Source: Saposhnikovia divaricata
Taxonomy: Eukaryota > Streptophyta > Magnoliopsida > Apiales > Apiaceae
Direction of reading: 5' to 3'
Assembly (NCBI GenBank): GCA_036435485.1
Contig: CM071597.1
Location: 169,986,147-170,050,146, forward strand
Length of the DNA stretch: 64,000 bases
Shown: positions 45,560 to 56,774 of the stretch, one piece after another
Layout of the letters: every line of letters begins with the position of its first letter
Position numbering within the stretch: the first letter of the stretch is position 1
The notes under the pieces: model-generated
Told to the model about the DNA's origin: nothing
The model's input: only the letters and a program-made list of their open reading frames with translations
Databases searched by the model: none
Made by a program: the position numbers and the translations under genes

Positions 45560-46654
45560 TTTTTCTTCTCCAAACTATTGATATTATTGGCCAATGGTAC
45601 ATGTTACATACTGTATTTGTGCATTACCTTATTACAAAGGCTTTCAAGTGTATATCTTATAGATTAATTTTAGCCATCAATATGCAAAAGAGTTCATGAG
45701 AGTATAGAAGTAAATTATTATTTCTTGACTTGTGAAATTTGCTTGTATCCGCAGGCTATAAAGTTAGGAATGAATTCTAGAAAGTCTTCACTCTACAAGA
45801 ACTTCTGTCTGTTGAACCGAATTATTATAATTCTAGTAACTAGTCTTCTTTTCTTATGTGTTACATGTTTATGTAATTTGTGCTATACAAGCTTATAATG
45901 GACTGATCCTTTGTTTGACTCTGAATGGTAATCAATTGATAATCAGGATATATATAGTGATTTCTCTATTACCTACGAGTATATATCCTGTGTTAAATTC
46001 TTCAAGATGAGTAAGTCTGTCGTTAAAAAAACTTAAGATGAACTTGATACTTCCAGAACAAGAATTAGGCAATTAAGCTTGTGGTGGTCGAAGGATGACA
46101 AAATGAGTACTTGATTCTGCCAGGGGATATATATAAAATCACAACATATCGATGTCACTCCTGTTCTTTATTGGCAGAAATACTTTTATTCTTCAACTTT
46201 GAGAGATACCCTGCAACATTTGTTTCCCCTCTTTATCCAATCTGTTTTCCTGATCTTGTTGCTTGCTTCCATTACTTGACAATTATTAGTGTTCTACTCT
46301 AGCAAAATAAAAGGTTATCAAAAATTATCTATGATTGTGCAAAACAGTTTTCCTAATTGTCTACTCAACACTAATAAATTATTTCAGTTTTTATATGATA
46401 AAATATAATTGTTCAGTTCTAATTGTCAAACAAGCTTTAGTTGTGTTTATCTTCGCTGAGTGGAGCGGCAAGAACATTCTATCAGGACAAGGCACTTGGG
46501 ATGCCTAATCAATAAAATATGTGCAACTTATACTTAATAGTTTGATTGATGTTTTCATGTAGGGTTGGAAAGCATTCTTTGAGGGGCCAATTATGTTAAT
46601 AGCATTTGTGTTATTAAGAGCTAAAATTAAGGCTGCTAGTGACATGACAGGCCT
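45560..46654. other. Intron-like remainder of CACTA-B interior
   Basis: About 1.1 kb of T-rich sequence with possible splice signals (for example ATCCGCAG near 45,757) and no recognised coding segment. Confidence 0.5.
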
Positions 46655-49600
46655 TCTAAATATAATTAAGGCTAATAAACAAAAGCTGCCTGTCTAGTCT
46701 ACTGGTTGCTCCTACCTCAGCAATGGAAGCAACGATATCAGCCAGCAGTCCTACGACTGGGGTCACCTGCTTGCTCCGAGTGCGCCTTACGCGGGCCATC
46801 AGACCTAGCTGTTGTTGTGATATAATAAATAAATCAAGGGTGAGCAATATCCCACCAAAAATAATATATAACTGAACAATAATATATAACAGTTTTAAAA
46901 GAATATCTTTGGAACCATATGCCATGCATGAAATGAACAAGACACTAGTATAATGTAAAAGATGAAGTTACGAGGTAAGTAAAGGTACTTTTAGTTTTGA
47001 ACAGTATTCAAACCCTGTCAACACGAGTGATACTTCATGTTGCAAAAAATAAATAGATTTGGATGATGAACTAATACTGGAGTATGTCGCGCCAGATGAC
47101 ACCACCTTACGATGATCAGTCACAGGTCGTGCATCTCAAAATTTGTTTCTCTACATGTAGAAGGAAGAACATATGGACACCACCATACGTCGGATCTCCC
47201 TAGCCATCTTTGGACTTAGACGGGATCGGCGTCACTCGGACCCTATTTCCAGGATGGACTGTCCCACAGCCTCTTATACCAGTTTCAATGATGGACTGTC
47301 CCACAGCCTCTTACACATTACATAAATACTCCTAGTTCGAGTAAATCCATGACTCTGAAACGTAAAGTTCGTCCCCCTTTCCCCAAGTATAAGACTTGTT
47401 GATAAGACTACACAAAGTAGTCGTATCTAGTTGGAAAGGAAAATTCACCAATATTTCCCAAGCTGTTGCTTGTTAATGGATATCGACTTGTTCCAACAAT
47501 CTTACCCCTGGAATGTTGAGGAAGTAATACAAAGACTCAATTTGATGAACAGCAACCAAGTTACGAGTGAAAAGAATAGTTTCAAAAGATTTATGATCGG
47601 GCAGTCAAACAAAATAAATAACAGCTCTCAAGTAAGGTTCCCTTATAATTTGGAAGATAGATTTAAATGAAAAATAGAGTTTTGGGAACGTCCCCTTGAT
47701 AAAAACAATCATAATAAGACTCAGAAATATTTTACATAATATTCGAAGGTCGAAGATAATACTTGAATAAATCATTTTTAAAACTAGTTAAAAGAATTAA
47801 ATAAATATTCAAAAAATATTTATTAAATCATAAATATTTAAAGAATATTCTTAATATAAAATATTGCTCATAAATAACCCTCGAATGAATATATAAAAAT
47901 ATTAATAAATAAATCCTCGAATAAATATTCAAAATTATATCCATTAAATAAATCAACCTTAAATGAATATTCAAAATAATATTCGTTAAATAATTAAAGC
48001 TCAAATGAATATTTAAAATAATATTCATTAAATAAATAAAACTCAAATGAATATTCAAAACAATATTCATTAAAGAAATAATTGAAAAATATTTATTTAA
48101 ATATTTTCCTTAGAAAATAATCACAATATATATAGAAATACTGACTCCCGGTCTACACTTGAAGAATGAGATTCATATGCCCTTCACTAAGGGTCTTAGC
48201 AATATACGGCTTATAACCAATATATTACATCTAACTTGTAAGCCAATATCAAGTCATAAAACAAGTATCACAATAATTTGAAAGCAGGAATGCATGCTAT
48301 GGCATATGTATAACAACAATCAAATCATATATATTATCACAACAACAGTTCCAAAATGTTTGGAAACTTGCCTGGTAATCTGGTGGGGGTAGTGTGTCTT
48401 GGGTCAGTCCGGTGATCTATAAACAATCAAAATATGTGAGATTAATCACTTAATGCTTTTGAAATGCTAAGTAGATGCTTTACTTAGGTTAAAACACATT
48501 TTCAAGTTATCTCGTTATGCACCCTTTAGTGTACTCTTATTAACACTGTTATGATCTGACACTTGTTCATTATTAAGGCATGTCATTACACTTACACTTG
48601 GTAGGTACATAAGTCGTATAAGTTCTAAGGTCTTGTTTACTAACAAAGATTATATCTCGAGATTTATTGTCCATTTTCTAAGTGGTTTTCCGAAATTACA
48701 ACCAAGTGTTCCTCAAAGGGTTTCATTCGCACTTAACCTCGATTTGAACAATTTTATAAAATCGAAAAACGATCCGTTTGACATCAGGTTTTCTCTCACA
48801 CCTTCCTCATGATCTCTAATATTTAATTATCAAGATTCTCCACTGAATTATTCGTGTTAAGGGGGTTCAATTTCAGTTACAAACTCGCACTTACGGTTTC
48901 GAACCACCTTTACTAAATCGGCCATATCTCCTAAACCGTAAGTCCTTTTGTTTCGATTCTTGCGTCAAAGCGATTTATGACTCGAGATCTGTAAGGTCAG
49001 TCCATATAATAATTAAGGTCAGGGAATTACACCTACTGTTACGCATGAATTTTAAGGGTTAACGAAATTTCGGCATTAGGACGGCTATAAATCGGATATT
49101 TCCAAAATTACAATCCTCCCACAAACATGGTTTCCACTCCAAATCACATATACATATTATTTAACATTGAACTAAGGCCAATCACTGCCTTTCCGTTCAT
49201 CTAAACCATTAAATCATAAATCAAATCCCAATCATAGCTTTAATGCCTTAAACATACATAATATCACTAAATATCCACAAAACTCATCCAATAATCATAA
49301 AAACTCAAACTAAGATCTAGGGTTTCAAATTTTATACCTTCCTTGGAGTGTGTATAAGCCTTAATGAACCTTGTATAGTCCTTGTCTAAGCTTGATCTAG
49401 CTTGGATCATCCAAAGAAATCAAGAAATCAAAAGTTAGTTCTTGAAATCACTATTCATCCTCAACCTTCATGATTTTATAACTCAAGAATGGAATGGAAT
49501 TTGAAGCTAAGATTCATAGGAGATCTTTGTTATGAAATATAGGACTCACCTAATTAATTTGGGAATTGTTGAATGGTGGAAGCTTGGATTTTCTCCTTGA

Positions 49601-50625
49601 ATTTCTTGCTTGGGCCGAATGGAAAGATAATGGAGAGAGATGGAGTTGCTTGGTTGTTCTCTTGATCTAATATTGCATAAAGTGATGTGTTTTAGATAAT
49701 ATCTAGCATAAAGCTACTTTAATAAAAGGATTAGGTCATCTAATGCATCATCTAATGGACATGTGTTGTGTTTTAGTGGTGGAATGGTGTCATGCAAGCT
49801 AACTAACTAGTTAGTTGCTAATGTTACTAGTTTCTTTGATAACCAATCTAGTTACTTGCTCTTATCCACTTACACATGCTTGTATCTTCACTCTCTGCTT
49901 GTTTCTTTGTCCGTTTATTACTCAATTTCATTGATCGTTCGGAGGAATATCTCAAGTATTTATCGTTAGTGTTTTACCGGAAACCTCCTTGATATTTATA
50001 CTACCATTCTCAATCCTCCTTTATAATCCTTGAATTTAAATTCCTCAATTCTCTTTAATAAATCCTTAATCCTTCAGTGTCCAGGGAAATCTCAGGGAAA
50101 ATAAAAGTGCTATTTTTCTGAATTTGATATCGTTTACATTCACTTATTTTACCTATAGATCATTAATACAAACTCAGAAATCCATTTGGAATACTTCTAT
50201 ATAGTGTCATCTAATAATATTCCAATTTCCACTAAAAACACTATTCATTGCTTTTTCTTTCTTTTATTCATTGTACTTAAAAAGATGTTCTCGCGCTTCC
50301 TTTAGCGTTCCCTATCTCTTTTACGGAATCACTGGACTTATACTATATATCGATTTAGATGACATTGAGCTACCAGATATCGATTTGGATGACATTAGAA
50401 TATTTCCTTCCTCTTTGGAATACCCTGTCCTACTTTCTAGGAGATAGATTATTCTAATCTAAGTTGTCAACCAATTGCATTGTTCATGGCATATAAACAT
50501 TTGAATCCAAATCCATTAAATATTCAATCATTAAACCACTGATACATTGTAGTCGTAACCACTATTCATTCATACTCCATTACATAATAAAAGTTTTAAT
50601 TCTACCAAAAATCTGGGTTCTTACA
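46655..50625 (-). repeat. RT2 left LTR (3' in coding sense), truncated
   Basis: Matches the right LTR from 57,034 onward. Ends AATCTGGGTTCTTACA at 50,625. A conserved short frame (46,656-46,940) and AATATTCATT-type repeats (47,830-48,100) are shared with the other LTR. Confidence 0.88.
47830..48100. repeat. AATGAATATTC / GAATATTCATT short repeats in RT2 LTR
   Basis: About six degenerate units of 35-45 bp, each with GAATATT and AATATTC in inverted sense. The equivalent block in the right LTR is near 58,200-58,400, with fewer units. Confidence 0.8.
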
Positions 50626-50640
50626 GTCTCCCCTCCTTAA
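50626..50640 (-). promoter_or_regulatory. RT2 polypurine tract
   Basis: Minus strand AAGGAGGGGAGAC, directly before the LTR start TGTAAGAACCC. Confidence 0.78.
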
Positions 50641-50664
50641 AAGGATTCCGTCCTGGAATCAGTT

Positions 50665-52316
50665 TTAAAACAAATGGGGGTATTTCTCCAACATTGCGCT
50701 TTCCAGCTCCCAAGTTGATTCTTCTACCTTGTGGTTCTGCCACAAGACTCTAACTAACTTGATGACCTTGTTTCGAAGTACTTATTCCTTTCGATCTATA
50801 ATTTTTACAGGCTGCTCCACATAGGTTAGGTTTGGTTACATGTCTACGTGCTCATATTCTACTATATGCTTGGCATCCGGATTATATTTCCTCAACATCG
50901 AAACATGAAACACATTGTGCACTTGTTGCAGATTTGGGGATAATGCTAGTTCGTAATCTAGCTCTCCGACGCATCTTAAGATCTCAAAAGGCCCAATATA
51001 TCTAGGACTCAGTTTCCCCTTCTTCCCAAACCTCATTAAACCTTTCCAAGGAGACACCTTTAAAACACTAGGTCTCCTACTTCATATTCTTTGCTTTTTC
51101 GAGCTAGATCAGCGTATTTCTTTTGTCGATCTTGGGCTGCCACCAGCCGTCCTCTGATTAGATCTACTGCATCTTTAGTCCATTGGACCACTTCGGGCCC
51201 GAGCATCTTTCGCTCTCCAACTTCATCCCAATATAAGGGAGATCGGCACTTTCTTCCATAAAAGGCTTCGTAAGGTGGCATTCCTATGCTTTAGTGAAAA
51301 CTATTGTTGTAGGAGAATTCAATTAGTGGCAAGTGATCATCCCAATTTCCTTTAAAGTCTATAGTACAGACTCTCAACATATCCTCTAGCGTTTGGATGG
51401 TCCTTTCACTTTGCCCGTATGTCTGGGGGTGATAGGCTGTACTCATGTTTAGCCTGGTTCCTACACATTCTTGAAAGCTTCTCCAAAACTTGGAGTTAAA
51501 TCTAGGATCTTGATCAGATACTATAGCGACTGGGACTCCATGTCGCGCCACTATCTCTTTTAAGTAGATAGCCACTAGTCTGTCGATAGTGTATCTTTCA
51601 TTTATCGAAAGAAAGTGAGCTAACTTCGTTAGTCAATCTATAATTACCCATATGGCGTCATGATTAGATTTGGTCCTTGGTAAACCTACTACAAAATCCA
51701 TAGCTATGTGTTCCCATTTCCATTAGAGAATTTCTAAGGGGTGTAAAAGTCCACTGGGTCTCTGGTGCTCTGCTTTCACTCGTTGGCAGGTCAAGCATCT
51801 GCTTACCCACTCCGCTACGTCCTTTTTCATGTTAGGCCACCAGTAGTACTCTTTCAAATCCCTATACATCTTGGTAGTACCGGGGTGCACTGAGTACCTT
51901 GAGTTGTGTCCATCATATAGAATTTCATCCTTTAGTTCTTGCACATTTGGGATCCATATCCTTGATGCGTATCTCATGATCCCTTCTTTATCTCTTTCAC
52001 TCATAATTTCTTCTCTGGTCATTATCTCTTCCGTTGAGTTTTCTTCTTCCTCCATTATCCGTTCTTGACATAGCCTAATCTTTTCCAACAATGGAGGTTG
52101 GATTCGGATTTCCATTAACCTTTCTTGACCAACTCCTGGTATCTTGACCTCGATTTCCAACTTCTCGAAGTCTCTCACCAATTCTTCTTCTGAGTTTATC
52201 ATTTTAAGTTTCTCCTTCCTACTAAGGGCGTTAGCCACCACATTGGCCTTACCCTGGTGAAAACGAATCTCACAATCATAATCCTTGTTTAACTCTAACC
52301 CTCTCCTATGACGCAT
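50665..52316 (-). pseudogene. RT2 integrase and chromodomain, disabled
   Basis: HHCC zinc-binding region (HPGTTKMYRDLKEYYWW ... CLTCQRVK) around 51,775-51,950; catalytic core with VSDQDPRF and GQSERTIQTLEDMLR (Glu present; the preceding HPQTDG is changed to HPQTYG). Stops interrupt the core near 51,722-51,726 and 51,640, and another precedes MPPYEAFYG near 51,295. A frame change follows GDLVF near 51,060. The tail GKLSPRYIGPFEIL continues to a chromodomain (VLWQNHKVEESTWELES) ending at TAA 50,665. Integration activity would need all of these intact. Confidence 0.85.
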
Positions 52317-53646
52317 GTTAAGCTCTTTCTGAGTAAAGATGTACTTGAGGCTCTTATGGTCAGTGTAAATTTCGCACTTCTCTCCATACAGATAGTGTCT
52401 CCAAATCTTTAAAGCGAAAACTATTGCTGCTAATTCTAGATCATGAGTGGGATATCGAATCTCATATTCCTTAAGCTATCTTGAAGCATACGCGATTACC
52501 TTACCGTGCTCCATAAGCACGTATCCTAATCCTTTATGAGAAGCATCACTGTAGATCACAAAATCTCCTTTTCCATCAGGTAATGCCAACACCGGGGCCG
52601 TCACCAATCTCTTCTTTAGCTCTTGGAAAATCTTCTCGCATTTTTCGGTTCATTCAAATTTCTCAGTTTTGCGGGTAAGTCGGGTTAACGGAGCTGCGAT
52701 CTTTGCAAAATCTTGAACAAATTCTATAATACCCTGCTAGTCCGATGAAGCTCCTTACCTCTGTTGGAGTGGTTGGCCGTTCCAAATTTGAAACTGCCTC
52801 TATCTTGGAGGGATCTACCAACACTCCTTCCCTATTGATCACGTGTCCTAAGAATTGCACCTCATTTTTCCAGAACTCACACTTCGAGAATTTGGCGTAC
52901 AATTGCTTTTTCCTGAGTATTTCTAAGGCTATCCTCAAATGTTTGGTGTGTTCTGCCTCGGTCTTTGAGTAGATGAGAATATCATCAATGAAAACTATAA
53001 CGAATTTATCCAAATACTCTTTGAACACCCTATTCATCAAATCCATGAAAGCTGCTGGGGCATTGGTCAATCCAAATGACATCACCAAGAACTCATAATG
53101 TCCATATCTAGTATGGAATACAGTCTTTATGATATCTTCGGGTTTAATCTTCAGTTGGTGATATCCGGTTCTCAGGTCAATCTTAGAGAAATACACAGCA
53201 CCTTTTAGCTGGTCGAACAGATAATCTATTCTGGGTAACCGGTACTTATTCTTTATGGTTAGCTTATTCAACTCTCGGTAGTCGATGCATAACCTCATAC
53301 TTCCATCTTTCTTCTTAACAAACAACACTGGTACCCCCCAAGGCGACACACTAGGTCTTATCATACCCTTATCCAACAGTTCCTGTAATTGTTTAGCTAG
53401 CTCTTTCATTTCTACTGGGGCTAACCGATACGAGGCCTTCGACACTAGCACCATCCCCGGGGCTAACTCAATAGCAAACTCAATTATTCTATTAGGCGGT
53501 AATCCGGGAAGATCTTGTAGAAACACGTCTTCGAACTCGTTGACTACTGGAATGTCCTGCAACTTAGTCGCTTCCTTCTGGGTGTCGATAACATAAGCTA
53601 AGTAAGCCTCGTTCCCTTTTCGTAGCAATCTTTTGGTCTGTGCCAT
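52317..53646 (-). pseudogene. RT2 reverse transcriptase and RNase H, disabled
   Basis: The RT frame 52,663-53,646 has VLFVKKKDGSMRLCIDYRE, YFSKIDLRTGYHQL and the active-site FIDDILIYS. A frameshift after SFIGLAGYYR leaves a nonsense tail. RNase H follows in other frames, with a YSDASHKGLG-like segment at about 52,530-52,565, and ends in HQGKANVVANALSRK in the integrase frame. The RT palm motifs themselves are intact. Confidence 0.85.
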
Positions 53647-53657
53647 GGTTAGAATTT

Positions 53658-54161
53658 TTAGGTCTGACGTATCCCTCTAAACACTATTTCCTTCTTTCCT
53701 GGGGTTTTCAACTTAACCTTTTTCCCTTTACAATCTATCTGAGCGTTATTGCGAGACAACCAATCCATTCCCAAAATAACATCAAATTCCCCTAGTTTAA
53801 AAGGAATCAAATCAACATAGAAAGATTGTCCTCCTATTTTTAACTTGCAATCGGGGTGAATCTGATTAACTGGGACTACTTCCTGGTTGGCTATCTCTAC
53901 TTGTAAGGAATCTCTCAGTGGTTGGGTCTTAAGTTTCAATTTACGAGCAAAATCCCTCAATATAAAAGACTTGGTTGCCCCAGAATCAAATAAGATGTTT
54001 GCACTAACTGAATTTAGAGAAAAGGTACCTGCTATCACATCCGTGTCTCTCATGGCATCTTGCACTGTCATGTTAAAAGTTCTAGCAGTTGGTGGCCTAT
54101 TGGAGGTAGCTTTGCTTGCCCCTGATGCTGCTGGCTTCTTCATTGGGAAATCCTTCTTCAT
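53658..54161 (-). pseudogene. RT2 aspartic protease region
   Basis: Contains NILFDSGATKSFIL (active-site DSG) and FDVILGMDWLSRNNAQID, the flap/second-half signature of gypsy proteases. The 167-codon frame is open, but it is separated by stops from gag upstream and RT downstream. Confidence 0.82.
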
Positions 54162-55373
54162 GTGACCTTGACGTCTGCACTGGAAACAAGCAGTGCCCTA
54201 GCTGGCAATAGGGGTAACCGTGGTATAAGAGGTAGCATAGTGGCCTGCTCGTCCATACTTAAAACAGGTTACCGATTTTTAGTGACATGCACCGGAATGT
54301 CTCCTTCGACAAGTTGCACAAACGGGTAATGGAAGTCTAGAATGGTGGGAGTGGATCGCTTCTGATTGCTTGCCACCCTGGCTCACACTTGTGCTTACAG
54401 GTTGTTTGAATCCCATACTCCTGCTGGGTAGGGAGACTGTCCCTCGGTTAAACTTATTTGGGGGTTTCCCTCCTGCAGAACCTCCACCCATGCTTGCATG
54501 TTTCCTTTTCATCCCCCTTTCTCTATTTCCCTCTGCATCTGATCATTCCCTGATTCCACAATTGATGCCTTCTGCACCAAGGTGGCATAGTCTGTAATCT
54601 CCAAAACTGCTACCCGATTCTTGATCCATTGCTTCAACCCTTGCTGAAACCTTTTCGCTTTCTTTTCCTCAGTATCCACAAACTCTGGCACAAACCTTGA
54701 TAGCTCGGTAAACTTAGCCTCATAATCAGCCACTGACAAATTGTTCTGCTTCAGTTCTAAAAACTTGAGCTCCATTTGAGTCTTCATAAACCTCGGGAAG
54801 TACTTTTCCAGAAACAATTGTTTGAACCTTTCCCAGGTTACTATAGCACCCGTCTCCATGTTTTTCTTGGCCTCCCACCAGTAGTTGGCCTCTCCTTTCA
54901 GAAGGTAAGTGGCGAAAACAGTCTTTTGCGCGTCCTCAATGCTTAGAATCTCAAAGGACTTTTCCATTTCCTTTATCCAGGCTCTTGCCCGACTGGGTCA
55001 GCTGATCCTTGGAATTCTGAGGGCTTGAGTGACTTAAAGCCCTGAAAGAGTTTGCCACGGTACTGTTGTTTCCCTGCAGTGGTTGGGGTTAACGGTTCAA
55101 ATTCTGCCTAAGCAGATCCATAAACTGACCCATGGGGTCTCTATCCTAGTTCTCCCCTTCTTGCTCAACTTCAGGTTCTGCTCCTTCCATTTCTTCTTCG
55201 AACTCCTCAGTGTAAAAGGGTTCATCTTATGCCCCATGCTGGGAATCATCCTGCTCATTATAATCCTCATCTTGCGCTTCATCATACTCGGGCTCTTCTC
55301 TATGTTGATTATGACTTTCTTGATCGGTAGACTCACGGGGGTTAGCCCTAGTTCCCATTCTTCGTGGAGGCAT
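54162..55373 (-). pseudogene. RT2 gag, disabled
   Basis: Starts MPPRRMGTRANPRE at 55,373. An acidic N-terminal part is interrupted by stops at about 55,229 and 55,148. The core frame 54,509-54,967 has LLKGEANYWWEAKK, FLEKYFPRFMKTQMELKFL and YEAKFTELSRFVP, the usual chromovirus gag core. Downstream are a VCATCRRRHSGAC finger, then CFKYGRAGH and CFQCRRQGHMKKDF, where CCHC knuckles have lost a Cys each. Confidence 0.8.
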
Positions 55374-55787
55374 CTTACTGAAAATTTGGACAATTACACA
55401 TTAGGCTAATTCACTTTTTTTAATGATTCCTCCTTGCGAAATCGTTACATATTTGGATTTAGGATCCCACAGTTCTATATTTCATGGCAACTTAATCGAA
55501 AACAATACGTGCAGAAAATAATCTAATAAACTTGTGATCGCGTCACAACAGAACTGACTGAAAGGAAACAACTATATACATGGTATTGAAAGATACATAA
55601 TCTGAGTCGCATCGACAGTTTAGAAGTACAACCATCCTAACAACATCTAGTCAAAAGTGAAATACATGGTCTATCCGTCTAGTCAGTAAAAGGGAAAATA
55701 AATACAATGAAACTATCCCACAAAAGTTGGCACTACTATGTCCGTACATGACTAGAAGACTAGACTACTACATCACTGTCTCTAAAA

Positions 55788-56614
55788 TCAGCCACTAGTG
55801 TGGCCCAAAGCCCTAACCCTCGCCACAGTAATGCGAAAGATCTCCTCAGCATCTATCCTGGATACCCTGCCATCTCCATCAGTAGGTAACCCTTGAACCC
55901 TCATCCGGGCCCTCAGCTCAATACGGGTCACTACCCTATGCATAGCTCGAGACCTGACGTGCTTCTCGCTCTGGTTTCTCATCCTGGCTGTTCTCTCAGC
56001 TGCTAGCTCCATCTTGGACTCTGCTAGCTTGGCCTCAGCCATCGCCAGATCTGTAGAAAGTCTGCTCACAACATAGTTATGCACACATACTGGTATCCCC
56101 TCTATCAGGATATGGGGTGGGGGTAGCCAGCTCTGCTGGAGGTGCAGTCTCTACCTGCTGTGGCTCGGGGGTAAACTCCTCAAACTCCTCGGGAAAAGGG
56201 CTCACAGGAAAGGGTGGTGGGGTAGTGGCTCTCTTGGTGGGGAGTGGTGGCAAACGAAGTCCTGAACTCCCAATGTTATCATCAACTGGCTCATCAATAT
56301 CTCTCTCAGTACCCTCATCCACTGTCTGCTCTGTAATCGCATCCGTAACCTGCTCAGTAGTCATATCATTGTCCTCCTCCATAACCCTAATATCAGATAT
56401 AGCTTGGATCTCCTCCAGATCCTCATCATCAGACTCCTCACCAATAACCTCGATGTCCTCAGCTGTCTGGACCTCCTCCGGGTCCTCCTCCTCAGACTCA
56501 ACAACCTCTGTGTCTCCATCCTCATCACCCAAACGCTCATAATCCGGATTTGTGGTCCTGATTAAGTCTTCGTCATGCTGGTGCTCAAAAGCCTCTGGGT
56601 CTGAGATGTCGCTC
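55788..56614 (-). pseudogene. RT2 leader ORF upstream of gag (frameshifted)
   Basis: Between PBS and gag, about 415 bp before the gag start. The frame is open from near 56,614, just after an acceptor-like TTGTGTAG, through SDISDPEAFEHQHDEDLI and the first Met at 56,532 (MGDEDGDTEVVESEEEDPEE). It is strongly acidic, then Pro-rich (PPLPTKRATTPPPFPVSP), and ends at 56,077. An overlapping second frame (56,084-55,788) continues as a coiled-coil and basic helix (LAMAEAKLAESKMELAAERT, RVVTRIELRARMRVQ). One frameshift appears to divide an original protein of about 270 residues. Comparable in position and layout to the RT3 ORF at 40,711-41,157. Function unknown. Confidence 0.55.
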
Positions 56615-56758
56615 GCCTACACAATACGAACTATGTTACTATCATGATACTTAAAAAGTTCCCGTAAGGGTTTTAGGTGAACTTGGCAAGAGTTCTTATT
56701 ATCTTAGTGAATTTATTATTATATAACGTCGCATCATATCTTGGGATATATAACTCTC

Positions 56759-56770
56759 GCTATGATACCA
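56759..56770 (-). promoter_or_regulatory. RT2 primer binding site
   Basis: Minus strand TGGTATCATAGC, one mismatch from the initiator-Met PBS of RT1 and RT3, 4 nt inside the LTR edge at 56,775. Confidence 0.82.
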
Positions 56771-56774
56771 TTTC

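Larger units (their letters stand above)
41757..46654. mobile_element. CACTA-B, right copy (partial; left terminus in window)
   Basis: Starts CACTACGCCATAAGTGC. The first 300 bp are clearly homologous to the reverse complement of the left copy (shared ATGAAATTTTGG-like, TTACCCAC and ACTGCTGG blocks). Then come the TGACGTGGCA/GTGGGCCCAC repeats, then the satellite in reverse orientation, then gene-like sequence with a RanBP2-type zinc finger fragment. The right end was not found. The sequence is interrupted at 46,655 by the truncated RT2 LTR. Confidence 0.75.

Noticed and set aside
56117..56542. 141-aa plus-strand Ser-rich frame
   Set aside because: Antisense shadow of the acidic RT2 leader ORF on the minus strand; codon asymmetry fits the minus frame.
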